DNA from: Rhizobium bangladeshense
GTDB lineage: Bacteria > Pseudomonadota > Alphaproteobacteria > Rhizobiales > Rhizobiaceae
Assembly (NCBI RefSeq): GCF_017357245.1
Contig: NZ_CP071614.1
Location: forward strand, 310,001 to 374,000
Direction: 5' to 3'
DNA length: 64,000 nt
In this document: piece after piece, positions 18,531 to 27,833 of the stretch
Layout: the number at the start of each line of letters is the position of its first letter
Numbering within the stretch: position 1 is the stretch's first letter
Position numbers and translations under genes: made by a program
Notes under the pieces: generated by a model
What the model saw: the letters and a program-made list of their open reading frames with translations, nothing else
Database searches by the model: none
What the model was told of the DNA's origin: nothing

Positions 18531-20177
18531 TTACTTGACGGGCTCGAGAGCGAGCAGGTTCAAGAGGCGCGCCGGATTGGTGCGCGAGATCGACGGGTTG
18601 ACGAAGGGGTTCTCCTTGGTCGACCAGCCGGTGAAGCGTCTGGTGTTGTATTGATACCAATTCGGATTGTTGAAGACCGGAATCATCGGCATGTTTTCGG
18701 CGACGATGCGCTGCGCCTTGTTGATCGCTTCCTTCTGCTTGGCAAGGTCGGCGGTATGGGTGAACTCGGTGACGAGCTTCTCGACATCGGGATTGAACCA
18801 GCGCTGCGCTGTGAAGCGGGTCTTGCCCTTGTCCGAGGCGCTGAAGGCGCGCTTGTAGGGGTAATACGGCGAGGCCGAAGCGGGCAGGCTGTTGATCGCC
18901 GCATCGAAGGTTCCGTTGATGAGGTTGCCGGTCCAGACGGCTTCCTCAGGCGTTTCGATCTTGGCGTCGATGCCGACCGCCTGCATACCTTCGACGGCAA
19001 TGTTTACGGTGTCGACCCAGTCCGTCCAGGAGTTCGGGACGATGATCGAGAAGGAGATCTTGCTGCCGTCGGGATTGTCGCGGAAGCCGTCGCCGTCCTT
19101 GTCATTATAACCAGCCTCGTCGAGCAAGGCTTTGGCGGCGTCGGCGTCATAAGTGGCGAACTTGCCGAAGTCGGCCTTGACGGACGGATCCGCCCAGCTC
19201 TTGTAGAGCTCGCCCATAAGGCCGGGGTCTTCATTCAGCGTCGGGTAGCCATAGCCGGCGACGTCGATCATCGTCTTGCGGTCGAGCGCCATGCCGACTG
19301 CGCGGCGGAACTTCACGTCGGTGAAGGCCTTCTTGTTGTTCTCATTCGCTGTTTCCAGGTTGAACAGGAAGGCGACCATGCTGCTCGGCGAATACCAGTA
19401 GTGGAAGTGCTGCGGGTCCTTCGAGACATAGACGTTGTCGATATCGGGAATGAAGGAGACGCCCCAGTCGAGCGTACCGTCGGCCGTTGCCGTCAGGATC
19501 TGGTTGTTGTCGGCAAGCTGCGGGAAACGAATGCAGTCGACCTTCAGATGCGCGTTGTCCCAGTAGTTCGGGTTGCGGCACTGGTCGTAGGTCTGGCCGG
19601 TGAAACGCGGCACTTCCGTCAGCGGGCCGCTGCCGACCGGGGTCTCGTTGGCGAAAGTGACGGGATCGGCGACATCCTTCCAGATATGTTCGGGGACGAT
19701 CGGCAGCTGCGAGATCTGCTCGGCGGCAAGCGAGCTCGGATTGGCGAGCGTGAAGCGAACCGTCTGGCCGTCGACCGCCTGCACATCGGTCACGAAGGTC
19801 CAGATGCTGACGAAGTCGAGCGCCGGGAATTTCTTCAGGTAGTCATAGGTGAACTTGACGTCGGCTGCGGTCAACGGCTTGCCATCCGACCATTTCAGGT
19901 TCGGGCGCAGCTTGAATTCGATGCTCTTCAGATCGTCGGAGAGCTTGAAGCTTTCGGCCAGGCGATAGACCGGCTTGTTGCTGTCGAAACGGTTGAAAAT
20001 AACAAGCGGCTCGTAGATGAAGTCGAGCGTCGACTGGCGCGACGATGTCTGGTTGAACGGGTTGAAATTGCGAACCCAGGTCGTCGCCGGTTCGATATTC
20101 GCCGTCAGGATCGTCTGCGCCATGGCGGATCCCGGAAGCAGCGTCAGTGCTGCGGCTGCAAGTAGATATTTTTTCAT
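18531..20177 (-). CDS. Solute-binding protein of Opp family, chitooligosaccharide-binding-like
   Basis: 548 residues; cleavable signal peptide ending near SAMA-Q at residue 20, then the SBP_bac_5 fold. Several blocks (TWVRNFNPFN, DFIYEPLVIFN, LAESFKLSDDL, NETPVGSGPL, CRNPNYWDNAHLKVDCIR, YNTRRFTGWSTKENPF) resemble the chitin-oligosaccharide-binding proteins of Vibrio as I recall them more than peptide-binding OppA. This is memory-based resemblance, not an alignment. The start follows GGGGAATAG. The neighbouring NagZ-like gene supports a GlcNAc-containing substrate. Confidence 0.85.
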   Translation of the reverse strand: MKKYLLAAAALTLLPGSAMAQTILTANIEPATTWVRNFNPFNQTSSRQSTLDFIYEPLVIFNRFDSNKPVYRLAESFKLSDDLKSIEFKLRPNLKWSDGKPLTAADVKFTYDYLKKFPALDFVSIWTFVTDVQAVDGQTVRFTLANPSSLAAEQISQLPIVPEHIWKDVADPVTFANETPVGSGPLTEVPRFTGQTYDQCRNPNYWDNAHLKVDCIRFPQLADNNQILTATADGTLDWGVSFIPDIDNVYVSKDPQHFHYWYSPSSMVAFLFNLETANENNKKAFTDVKFRRAVGMALDRKTMIDVAGYGYPTLNEDPGLMGELYKSWADPSVKADFGKFATYDADAAKALLDEAGYNDKDGDGFRDNPDGSKISFSIIVPNSWTDWVDTVNIAVEGMQAVGIDAKIETPEEAVWTGNLINGTFDAAINSLPASASPYYPYKRAFSASDKGKTRFTAQRWFNPDVEKLVTEFTHTADLAKQKEAINKAQRIVAENMPMIPVFNNPNWYQYNTRRFTGWSTKENPFVNPSISRTNPARLLNLLALEPVK

Positions 20178-20217
20178 GTTCTATTCCCCTTTTATACAGT
20201 GAGAGATGGCGCGCCGG

Positions 20218-21240
20218 TCAGGAGATAAGCGCGCTTGCAAACATGTCTTCGACTTCGGCGTGGGCGGCGCGATAATCGATCTTGAGATCGCCGAGGCGGG
20301 CCTTGCCGGCGGCGATGCGCTTGAGGGCGGCATCCGTCAGCGGGCGGGCCGCCTTGGCGGCGGCTTCGCTTTCCCTGACGTCACCATGGCTGTGGAGGGC
20401 GATGTCGAAGCCGGCATCGAGCACTTGGGCGACCCGCTCCGGCAGCGTGCCGGCAAGCGACTCCATGAAGATGCAGTCGGAGATCAGCACGCCCTCGTAA
20501 CCCATGTCCTTGCGGATGACGTCGTGCATAACAGGCGAGATCGACGCCGGCAGCTCCGCGTCATAAGCCGAATAGACGACATGAGCGACCATCGCCCAGG
20601 GCGTATCCTTCAGCGCGACGAATGGTTTGAAATCGGTGGCGATGAGGGTCTCACGGCTGGCATCGACGACCGGGCGCTCCTTGTGGGAATCGAGCGTCGC
20701 GCGGCCGTGGCCGGGAATGTGCTTCATGACCGGCATGTTGCCGGTCTCGAGCAGGCCGTCGACCACCTCCCGGCCGAGCGCGGCGATAAAGTCCGGATCG
20801 GGGCCGAAGGAGCGGGCGCCGATGACCGCGCTCGTCGTCTCGAAGACGAGATCGAGAACGGGCGAGCAACCGCTGGAAAGGCCAAGTTCCGTCATCATCG
20901 CGCCCATGCCCTGGGAGGAAAGGCGCAGTGCTTTTTTGCCGAGATCGAAATCGCGGCGGGCAAGCTCGGCGAATTGGCCGAAGCTGCGGAAGAGCGGCCA
21001 GGGACCGGCATCGAGATGCTGGACGCGGCCGCCTTCCTGGTCGGTGAAAACGGGCGCATCGTCGCGGCCGACGGCTTCGCGGAAGCGGTCGACCAGCCGC
21101 TTCGTCTGCTCCGGCTCGCGCTGATTGCGCCGCCCGACGAAGAGGCCGAGCGGGTTGGTGTCGCGAAACAGCGCGAATTCGTCATCCGAAATGGCAGGGT
21201 TCGGGAGGCCGACGAATAGGGCGAGCGGGGTTGAGGACAA
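20218..21240 (-). CDS. Glycoside hydrolase family 3, NagZ-like beta-N-acetylhexosaminidase
   Basis: 340 residues. The NagZ signature KHIPGHGRATLDSH spans residues 173-186, with the Asp184/His186 acid-base dyad; Asp255 in VLISDCIFME is the expected nucleophile. No signal peptide, so it acts in the cytoplasm, as NagZ does, removing terminal GlcNAc from imported oligosaccharides or muropeptides. The start is a TTG after GGAG with good spacing; no ATG fits the N-terminus. It lies between the acetyltransferase and the importer genes on the same strand. Confidence 0.88.
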   Translation of the reverse strand: MSSTPLALFVGLPNPAISDDEFALFRDTNPLGLFVGRRNQREPEQTKRLVDRFREAVGRDDAPVFTDQEGGRVQHLDAGPWPLFRSFGQFAELARRDFDLGKKALRLSSQGMGAMMTELGLSSGCSPVLDLVFETTSAVIGARSFGPDPDFIAALGREVVDGLLETGNMPVMKHIPGHGRATLDSHKERPVVDASRETLIATDFKPFVALKDTPWAMVAHVVYSAYDAELPASISPVMHDVIRKDMGYEGVLISDCIFMESLAGTLPERVAQVLDAGFDIALHSHGDVRESEAAAKAARPLTDAALKRIAAGKARLGDLKIDYRAAHAEVEDMFASALIS

Positions 21241-21264
21241 TTCTGGTGCTCCAATATCAGCTGG

Positions 21265-21744
21265 TCATTTCGGCGCGCTTCGCAGCATGCCTTCGTAAAT
21301 GCCCGTATCGGGGGCAGGGATGGCGATCGCGCCTGCGGTGCTCGCGTAGAAATCGATGGGGCCGGCATCGCCGATGAAGGCATAGGCATGGCCGAGCGCC
21401 TTCATGGTCTGGAGGCACGCGGAAAACAGCGCGAGGCCGATCCCTTTGCCGCGTGCTTCCGGATCGACGCCGGTCGGGCCGAAGAAGCCGCGGGCCGTCG
21501 TGTCATAGCAGGCAAAGCCGAGCAGCTTGCCACCTTCGACTGATATCAGACAGGCGACGGGCTGGCGGGAAAAAGCGACGGAAACCTCGCTCGCCCAATT
21601 CTCGCTGAATTGTTCGCGAACCCAGTTGACGACGAGGTGCAGTTCCGGAGGAAGAGCCGGACGGATGGAAGCGCCGACGACGTCAGCCCGCTTTTTCAGT
21701 TCCGCGAGCCTGTTTGAATATAAGCTCACAAGCAGGTCTGGCAC
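21265..21744 (-). CDS. GNAT family N-acetyltransferase
   Basis: 159 residues. The acetyl-CoA-binding motif A is seen as GVDPEARGKGIGLALFSACL near residues 100-120, followed by HAYAFIGDAGPIDFYAST. The start is a GTG six bases after GGGAGGA; an ATG 27 codons upstream and a frame reaching 22323 have no comparable signal. First gene of the operon, 24 bases before the NagZ-like gene. Acting on an amino sugar released by the glycosidase is a plausible but unproved role. Confidence 0.8.
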   Translation of the reverse strand: MPDLLVSLYSNRLAELKKRADVVGASIRPALPPELHLVVNWVREQFSENWASEVSVAFSRQPVACLISVEGGKLLGFACYDTTARGFFGPTGVDPEARGKGIGLALFSACLQTMKALGHAYAFIGDAGPIDFYASTAGAIAIPAPDTGIYEGMLRSAPK

Positions 21745-21897
21745 CTGTCTATCCTCCCGAGTTCCGTTATTGCGGAATATATCCCCTTTTAATGTCATAG
21801 ACTTCGCCATCTCGGAGGGCTTGTCAACAGGGATTTTCGGATGCGGCGCGGCGGCGCCTGCGATTCTCGTTGCGGCTTCGACGTGAGGTATGGGTCC

Positions 21898-21936
21898 AAT
21901 GCAAAACGGCCCGGGAGAGCCGGGCCGTTTTGCATT
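21898..21936. terminator. Strong hairpin between thiD and the acetyltransferase operon
   Basis: Perfect 17-bp arms (AATGCAAAACGGCCCGG at 21898-21914 and its complement at 21920-21936) around a GAGAG loop, GC-rich at the top with A/T runs at the base. It lies 25 bases beyond the thiD stop and most likely ends the thiMED transcript. The symmetric A and T runs would let it act in both directions. Confidence 0.85.
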
Positions 21937-21961
21937 TGGATCTGTTCGCCGACGCCAGCGC

Positions 21962-22771
21962 CTATTCGCCCTCTTTCCAAAGCGCGTGGAAATGCTGGAC
22001 CGGACCGTGCCCGGAGCCCACGCTGAGCTTTCCGGCGGCTGCGACCGCGCCGGCGAGATAATCCTTCGCGATGGCAACGGCCTCTGGCGCCGAGGCGCCT
22101 TTGGCGAGTTCGGCGGCCAGTGCGCTGGAGAGCGTGCAGCCGGTGCCGTGGGTATTCTTGGTCGGTACACGTCGGGCCTCGAACCAGTGCAGGCCGTCGG
22201 CAATTGAAAGCACGTCGGGGCTTTCCTCACCGTCGAGGTGTCCGCCCTTGACCAGCACGGCGGCCGGACCGAGGGCGCGCAATCGCTCTGCCTGGGCGGC
22301 CATCTCCTCGCGATTGGTCGCAACCGGCTGGTGCAGCAGGGCGGCGGCTTCAGGTAGGTTCGGGGTGAGAAGCGTGGCCAACGGCAGCAGCCGCCGGGTC
22401 AGCACGTCGACCGCGTCAGGCTCAAGCAGGGTGGCACCGCCCTTGGCGATCATCACCGGGTCGAGGACGATGGGAATGCCGCGCCGGTCAGCAAGGGCTG
22501 CGGCGACGGCCTCGGCGATGGCGGCATTGGCGATCATGCCGATCTTGACGGCGTCGACGCGCACATCGGCAAAGACGGCATCGATCTGGTCGGCGACGAA
22601 TTGCGGCGGCACCAGATGCACGCCGGTCACACCCTGCGTGTTCTGCGCCGTCAGCGCGGTCAGCACAGCCATGCCGTAGACGCCGCGGGCGGAAAAGGCC
22701 TTGAGGTCGGCCTGGATGCCGGCGCCGCCGGATGGATCGGAGCCGGCGATGGAGAGAACGTTGCGGATCAT
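21962..22771 (-). CDS. thiD: Hydroxymethylpyrimidine (phosphate) kinase
   Basis: A 269-residue ribokinase-fold enzyme that phosphorylates HMP and HMP-phosphate in thiamine synthesis. The N-terminal SIAGSDPSGGAGIQADLKAF, VLDPVMIAKGG and the C-terminal anion hole KNTHGTGCTLSSALA are all present. Start overlaps the thiE stop by four bases, as the third gene of thiMED. Confidence 0.95.
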   Translation of the reverse strand: MIRNVLSIAGSDPSGGAGIQADLKAFSARGVYGMAVLTALTAQNTQGVTGVHLVPPQFVADQIDAVFADVRVDAVKIGMIANAAIAEAVAAALADRRGIPIVLDPVMIAKGGATLLEPDAVDVLTRRLLPLATLLTPNLPEAAALLHQPVATNREEMAAQAERLRALGPAAVLVKGGHLDGEESPDVLSIADGLHWFEARRVPTKNTHGTGCTLSSALAAELAKGASAPEAVAIAKDYLAGAVAAAGKLSVGSGHGPVQHFHALWKEGE

Positions 22772-23403
22772 GGGCGGACCTTTCGGATTTCTGCGGCGAT
22801 GCGGCGCGTGGCCGCCTCGGGGTCTGGCGTGCCCGCGATGGCGGAGACGACGGCAAGTCCTCTGGCGCCGGCGGCAAATACCTCGGCCACGTGGCTCGCC
22901 TTGAGGCCGCCGATGGCGACCGACGGCACCGGCGAGGCCTTCACCAGCCTTGCAAGACCGTCAAAGCCGATTGGCTGTTTGTGGTCGGCCTTGGTCGGGG
23001 TCGCAAAGACCGGTCCGACGCCGGTATAATCAACGAGACCGGGATCGACGGCGCTAGCAAGCGGCGCTGTCTCGACCGAGAGGCCGAGGATCATGTCGGG
23101 ACCGATCATAGTCCGTGCCGTGCGCGCATCCATGTCCTCCTGGCCGATATGCAGGCCGTCGGCACCTATGGCGACCGCTGCCTCGACATCGTCATTGACG
23201 ATAAGCAGCGCGCCGGTTCCCGCAAGCGCTTGTTTCAAGGCTCGGCCGGTCTCGATCATTCTGGGCGTGCCCGCATGTTTGTCGCGCAGCTGCACCATCG
23301 TCGCGCCGCCGGCAACGGCAAGGCGCGCGGTCTCGATCATGCCGATCGCGGCGCAGAGATCGGAATCGAGAACGAGATAGAGCGAAAGGTCGAAGCGCTT
23401 CAT
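22768..23403 (-). CDS. thiE: Thiamine-phosphate synthase
   Basis: 211 residues; joins HMP-diphosphate and thiazole-phosphate to thiamine phosphate. Family motifs MVQLRDKHAG, LLIVNDDVEAA, GADGLHIGQEDM, DYTGVGPVFATPTK and VAIGGLKASHV appear in the expected order on a TIM barrel. The ATG at 23403 overlaps the thiM stop (ATGA); a longer upstream frame lies inside thiM. Translationally coupled on both sides. Confidence 0.95.
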   Translation of the reverse strand: MKRFDLSLYLVLDSDLCAAIGMIETARLAVAGGATMVQLRDKHAGTPRMIETGRALKQALAGTGALLIVNDDVEAAVAIGADGLHIGQEDMDARTARTMIGPDMILGLSVETAPLASAVDPGLVDYTGVGPVFATPTKADHKQPIGFDGLARLVKASPVPSVAIGGLKASHVAEVFAAGARGLAVVSAIAGTPDPEAATRRIAAEIRKVRP

Positions 23404-24203
23404 GCAACCGATACCCTTGCCCTGGCATCGAGCGTTTCGGCGTCGATCGCAGCCAGCGCATCGAGGAAGCGCCAGGAGAAGGAGCCCGGGCCGGCGGCAC
23501 CCAGCGCCGCATCTTCGCCGGCAACGGCGAAGGTCGCAAGCGCGGCGACAGTCGCGCCGAAGATATCCTCGGGCGCGGTCGCGGCGAAGGCGCCGACGAG
23601 GCAGGTAAGCGAGCAACCGAGCGCGGTGACCTGCGGCATCAGGGCCGACCCACCCTGAATGCGCACGGCCCTTTCACCATCGGTGACGAAATCGACCGCA
23701 CCGGTGACGGCAACGACGGCTTGCTGCCGCTCCGCCAGCCGCCGTGCCGAATCCTCCGCCTGTTCGACCGGGTCGCGGCTGTCGACGCCCTGGCCGCGGC
23801 TCTCTCCGCCAGCAAGCGCGATGATCTCGGACGCGTTGCCGCGGATGATCGTCGGCTTGAGCGCCAGGAGATCGGCGACCGCTGCGCGGCGGAAGGCCGT
23901 CGCGTAATGCGCGACTGGATCGAGCACCCATGGTTTGCCGGCTGCGTTGGCGGCCTTCGCCGCCGTCTGCATGCCGTCGATCCATTGCGTCGACAGCGTG
24001 CCGATGTTGATGGTCAATGCATTCGCGATACCGGCGAATTCACCGGCTTCTTCAGCGGCATGCACCATGGCGGGCGAAGCACCCGACGCAAGCAGAACAT
24101 TGGCCGCGATGTTCATGGCGACATAATTGGTGATGCACTGGACGAGCGGCGGCTTTTCGCGCATCGCCTTCAGCATGGTTCCCGACGTGAACTTTCTTTG
24201 CAT
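23400..24203 (-). CDS. thiM: Hydroxyethylthiazole kinase
   Basis: 267 residues; phosphorylates the thiazole alcohol for salvage. Diagnostic segments are PLVQCITNYVAMN, LLASGASPAMVHA, KPWVLDPVAHYA, IRGNASEIIALAG, VAVTGAVDFVTDG and TALGCSLTCLVGAF. It is the first gene behind the TPP riboswitch, with an AAAGGGG SD five bases before the ATG. The trio salvages both halves of thiamine rather than making thiazole or HMP from scratch. Confidence 0.95.
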   Translation of the reverse strand: MQRKFTSGTMLKAMREKPPLVQCITNYVAMNIAANVLLASGASPAMVHAAEEAGEFAGIANALTINIGTLSTQWIDGMQTAAKAANAAGKPWVLDPVAHYATAFRRAAVADLLALKPTIIRGNASEIIALAGGESRGQGVDSRDPVEQAEDSARRLAERQQAVVAVTGAVDFVTDGERAVRIQGGSALMPQVTALGCSLTCLVGAFAATAPEDIFGATVAALATFAVAGEDAALGAAGPGSFSWRFLDALAAIDAETLDARARVSVA

Positions 24204-24263
24204 GGCGCCCCTTTCAGGCGGGGGCGGGCGCGGGGCGCGCCTCTCACGGCGGGTTCCCGAGCG

Positions 24264-24337
24264 ACTCCCTCCGCCGGCATTATCCGGTTCAGGTTCGAAG
24301 GGTTCTTCTCAGCCCGTCTGTCGACGAACGCCCCTGT
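24264..24337 (-). ncRNA. TPP riboswitch (THI element)
   Basis: Read on the minus strand, the conserved parts appear in order: GGGGCG, then GCTGAGA, then ACCCTTCGAACCTGA, then CCGGATAATGCCGG and GGAGGGAG. These form helices P1, P2/P3 and P4/P5 of the TPP aptamer. The aptamer ends about 60 bases before the thiM ATG. The following sequence includes GCGCGCCCC, which could pair with GGGGCGCC overlapping the thiM SD, consistent with control of translation; that pairing is inference. Confidence 0.93.
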
Positions 24338-24467
24338 CTCTCAATCGTGCTCTTTTCGCAGAGAAGGGCGCGGCTGTCACTCCGAAAATGACAATTCGGG
24401 TATAGTGGCTACCCTTGGGCGTGGATGTTACTGCGGTGCTTCGGAGCGCAATCCTGACGAAATCCCC

Positions 24468-25052
<585 letters not shown>

Positions 25053-25202
25053 TCGATCCTCCCTTTGTTGAAGTCCTGACGCTGCCGATTCTCCATGTTC
25101 GTATCATGCGCGACCTTCGCGCAGGCAGCCAGTCTCGGCCGGCGATGTTGTGCTCTCTCAGGCATTTCAGCCTCCGCCGCAGACATAATCCGCGGCTTCG
25201 GC

Positions 25203-25256
25203 TTGACACGATAGTTCCAGCTTCTATTCTGTTACAAAAAGATGAATTACATAATT
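25203..25256 (+). promoter_or_regulatory. Sigma-70 promoter and possible operator upstream of the importer operon
   Basis: TTGACA (25203-25208), 16 bases, then TATTCT (25225-25230) make a good housekeeping promoter pointing at the gene starting at 25282. Just downstream, AATTA-CA-TAATT (25245-25256) is a perfect 5-bp-arm palindrome where a repressor could sit. The neighbouring GntR regulators are candidates, but no matching site was confirmed elsewhere. Confidence 0.55.
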
Positions 25257-25281
25257 GTGGAACTAAATCGGGAGCTCTTAC

Positions 25282-26808
25282 ATGAAAACGCTTGTCGCAT
25301 TCCTTCTCGGCACCGCGCTCGTCGCCCTGCCTTCGACCCTCTCTGCCCAGGAAAAGGGCGGCGTCATCAATGTCGCGACGATCGGCGAGCCGCCGACGCT
25401 TGATCCGATGTCGTCGACGGCCGATCTCGTCGGCATCGTCACGCAGCATATTTTCGAAACGCTCTATACCTTCGACAAGAGCTGGAACGTCACGCCGCTG
25501 CTGGCCGAGAGCCTGCCTGAGATCAGCGCCGACGGCAAAACCTATACGATCAAACTCAGAACCGGCATCAAGTTCCACGACAATACAGACATGACGTCGG
25601 AGGATGTCGTCGCCTCCCTTAACCGCTGGATGAAGATCGCCTCGCGCGGCAAGCAGGTGGCCGGCTTCATCGACAAGGTCACCGCCGCCGATCCGGCGAC
25701 CGTGACGATCACGCTGAAGCAGCCCTATGCGCCGCTGACCTCGCTGCTGGCCTTCAACAATTCGGCGGCAATCATCATCCCGTCGGAAAAGCAGGACGAA
25801 CCGATGAAGGAATTCATCGGCACTGGCCCCTATATGCTGAAAGAGCGCAAGGCAGATCAGTATATTCAGCTCGTCCGCTTCGACGGGTATGTCCCGCGCA
25901 GCGGCGAGAGCGATGGTTATGGTGGCGCCCGTCATCAATATCTCGATGAAATCCGCTTCGTACCGGTGCCGGACCCGAACACCCGCGTCGAGGCCGCTAT
26001 CTCCGGCCAGTATGATTATGTCGACTCGATCCCGGTCGAATCCTACGACAAGCTGAAGGCATCGACCGCCTCGCAGCCGGTCATGCTGAAGCCCTTCGGT
26101 TATCCAGTCTTCGTCTTCAACACGAAGGAGGGTGTTGCCGGGAATGTCGAGGTCCGCAAGGCGATCCGCCAGGCGCTCAGCATGGAAGACATGCTGGCGG
26201 CGGCTTTCGGCAGCAAGGATTTTTATGCGCTCGACGGCGCCATCTACCCCAAGACCTTTGCCTGGTCGACGGATACCGGCGTCGAGGGCGCCTATAATGT
26301 CTCTGATCCGGAAGGGGCGGCTGCGGCCGCCAAGAAGGCCGGCTACAATGGCGAGCCGATCCGCATTCTGACCAGCCGCCAATACGAGTTCCACTACAAG
26401 ATGGCGCAGGTCGCCGCCGAATATCTGAAGCTTGCCGGCTTCACCGTCGATATGCAGGTGGTGGACTGGGCGACGCTGACGCAGCGCCGCACCGACCCGA
26501 AGCTCTGGGATATCTATATCACCCACAGCCCCTTCCTGCCGGAGCCGGCGCTCATCGGCTCGCTCTCGACCAGCTCGCCCGGCTGGTGGGATACGCCGGC
26601 CCGCAAAGCGGCCGTCGATGCCTTTACCTCCGAGGTCGATCCGAAGAAACGCGTGGCGCTCTGGGCCGATGTCCAGAACGCGGTTTATACAGACGCGCCC
26701 TTCATGAAGATCGGCGATTTCAACGCCGTCTCGGCGAAGTCGGTTAAGCTCGAAGGGGTCGATCCAGCTCCGTGGCCGTATTTCTGGAACGCTTCGATCA
26801 AGAAGTAA
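25282..26808 (+). CDS. Peptide-type ABC transporter substrate-binding protein
   Basis: 508 residues; signal peptide ending at LSAQ-EK near residue 23, then an SBP_bac_5 fold (TIGEPPTLDPMSSTADLV, LAESLPEISADGKTYTIKLR, KFHDNTDMTSEDVV). Start follows GGGAGCTC. It heads the operon continuing with two permeases, RidA, a SelA-like enzyme and the fused ATPase. Family members bind di- or oligopeptides, opines or other amines; the substrate here is not known. Confidence 0.92.
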   Translation: MKTLVAFLLGTALVALPSTLSAQEKGGVINVATIGEPPTLDPMSSTADLVGIVTQHIFETLYTFDKSWNVTPLLAESLPEISADGKTYTIKLRTGIKFHDNTDMTSEDVVASLNRWMKIASRGKQVAGFIDKVTAADPATVTITLKQPYAPLTSLLAFNNSAAIIIPSEKQDEPMKEFIGTGPYMLKERKADQYIQLVRFDGYVPRSGESDGYGGARHQYLDEIRFVPVPDPNTRVEAAISGQYDYVDSIPVESYDKLKASTASQPVMLKPFGYPVFVFNTKEGVAGNVEVRKAIRQALSMEDMLAAAFGSKDFYALDGAIYPKTFAWSTDTGVEGAYNVSDPEGAAAAAKKAGYNGEPIRILTSRQYEFHYKMAQVAAEYLKLAGFTVDMQVVDWATLTQRRTDPKLWDIYITHSPFLPEPALIGSLSTSSPGWWDTPARKAAVDAFTSEVDPKKRVALWADVQNAVYTDAPFMKIGDFNAVSAKSVKLEGVDPAPWPYFWNASIKK

Positions 26809-26816
26809 GCATCACC

Positions 26817-26848
26817 GCCGGTGCCGGTCCTTCGCGACCGGTACCGGT
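26817..26848. terminator. Intercistronic hairpin after the binding-protein gene
   Basis: GCCGGTGCCGGTC (26817-26829) faces GACCGGTACCGGT (26836-26848) around a six-base loop, with 11 of 13 positions pairing in Watson-Crick manner, followed by CATCTTTT. It lies just after the binding-protein stop and before the permease, where partial termination or 3'-end protection would give more binding protein than membrane components. Confidence 0.65.
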
Positions 26849-26891
26849 CATCTTTTCTGCCGCATCTGTAAGGGCTTGAAGGCCGGCATTC

Positions 26892-27833
26892 ATGATACGC
26901 TACATCCTCCAGCGCCTGTTCGGCATGGTCGTCGTGATGTTTCTGGTCGTCACGATCGTCTTCGTCATCGTGCGCGTGACGCCGGGAGATCCGGCCGCCG
27001 TAATGCTCGGGCCGGATGCGACGCCGCAGGATATTGCCGATCTGAGAAGCCGGCTCGGCCTCGATCAATCGCTCGGGCTGCAATATGTCTATTATATCGG
27101 CCAGCTGCTGAGGGGCGATCTCGGCCAGTCGATCTTCCTCAATATGCCGGTCACATCGGCGCTCATCGACCGGGCCGAGCCGACCTTCTTCCTGACGCTG
27201 TTTTCGCTTGCGATCGCCAGCATCATCGCCCTGCCGATCGGCATCTATGCCGCCTATCGGCGCGGTTCCTTCATTGATCAGGCGGCAACGACGCTCGCCA
27301 TGTTCGCCGCCAGCATTCCGAGCTTCTGGCTCGGCCTCATCCTGATGCAGTTCTTCGCCGTCAGGCTCAATCTCTTCCCGGTCTCCGGCTATGGCGGCCC
27401 GGGCTCGACCTTCATCGACCGGATGTATCACCTGACGCTGCCGGCCTTTGCGCTTGGCATCGTCTCTTCTGCGCTCATCCTGCGCTTCACCCGCGCCTCT
27501 ATGCTCGATGTGCTCGGCGACGATTATATCCGCACGGCCCGCGCCAAGGGGCTGATCGAGCGCAAGGTCATCCTCAAGCACGCGCTGAAGAACGCGCTGA
27601 TCCCGATCCTGACGGTGCTCGGCCTGACGGCAGCGGTGCTGATCTCGGGCGCCGTCGTCACCGAGACTGTCTTCGGTCTGCCGGGTGTCGGCAATCTCGT
27701 CGTTTCGGCGGTTTTGCGCCGCGACTATCCCGTCATCCAGGGCGCGCTGCTGGTCATCGCCGCGCTCTATGTGCTGATCAATTTTGCGATCGACATGCTC
27801 TACCTGCTGGTCGATCCGAGGGTGCGCTACTGA
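26892..27833 (+). CDS. ABC transporter permease (DppB type)
   Basis: 313 residues with the DppB family pattern: RYILQRLFGMVVVMFLVV at the N-terminus, RVTPGDPAAVMLG, the PSFWLGLILMQFFAV segment and the ARAKGLIERKVILKHALKNA coupling helix. Its stop overlaps the next permease start by one base (TGATGG). Confidence 0.93.
   Translation: MIRYILQRLFGMVVVMFLVVTIVFVIVRVTPGDPAAVMLGPDATPQDIADLRSRLGLDQSLGLQYVYYIGQLLRGDLGQSIFLNMPVTSALIDRAEPTFFLTLFSLAIASIIALPIGIYAAYRRGSFIDQAATTLAMFAASIPSFWLGLILMQFFAVRLNLFPVSGYGGPGSTFIDRMYHLTLPAFALGIVSSALILRFTRASMLDVLGDDYIRTARAKGLIERKVILKHALKNALIPILTVLGLTAAVLISGAVVTETVFGLPGVGNLVVSAVLRRDYPVIQGALLVIAALYVLINFAIDMLYLLVDPRVRY

Noticed and set aside
17326..18654. 442-codon frame on the plus strand
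   Set aside because: Antisense to the permease genes and highly charged; a GC-driven shadow.
18651..20165. 504-codon frame on the plus strand
   Set aside because: Antisense to the binding-protein gene with signal peptide and family motifs; composition is arginine/valine-rich as expected of a shadow.
14867..21744. Simple oligopeptide transporter
   Set aside because: Plausible from ATPases and permeases, but the binding protein blocks and the NagZ-like neighbour fit a GlcNAc oligosaccharide better; kept as the alternative.
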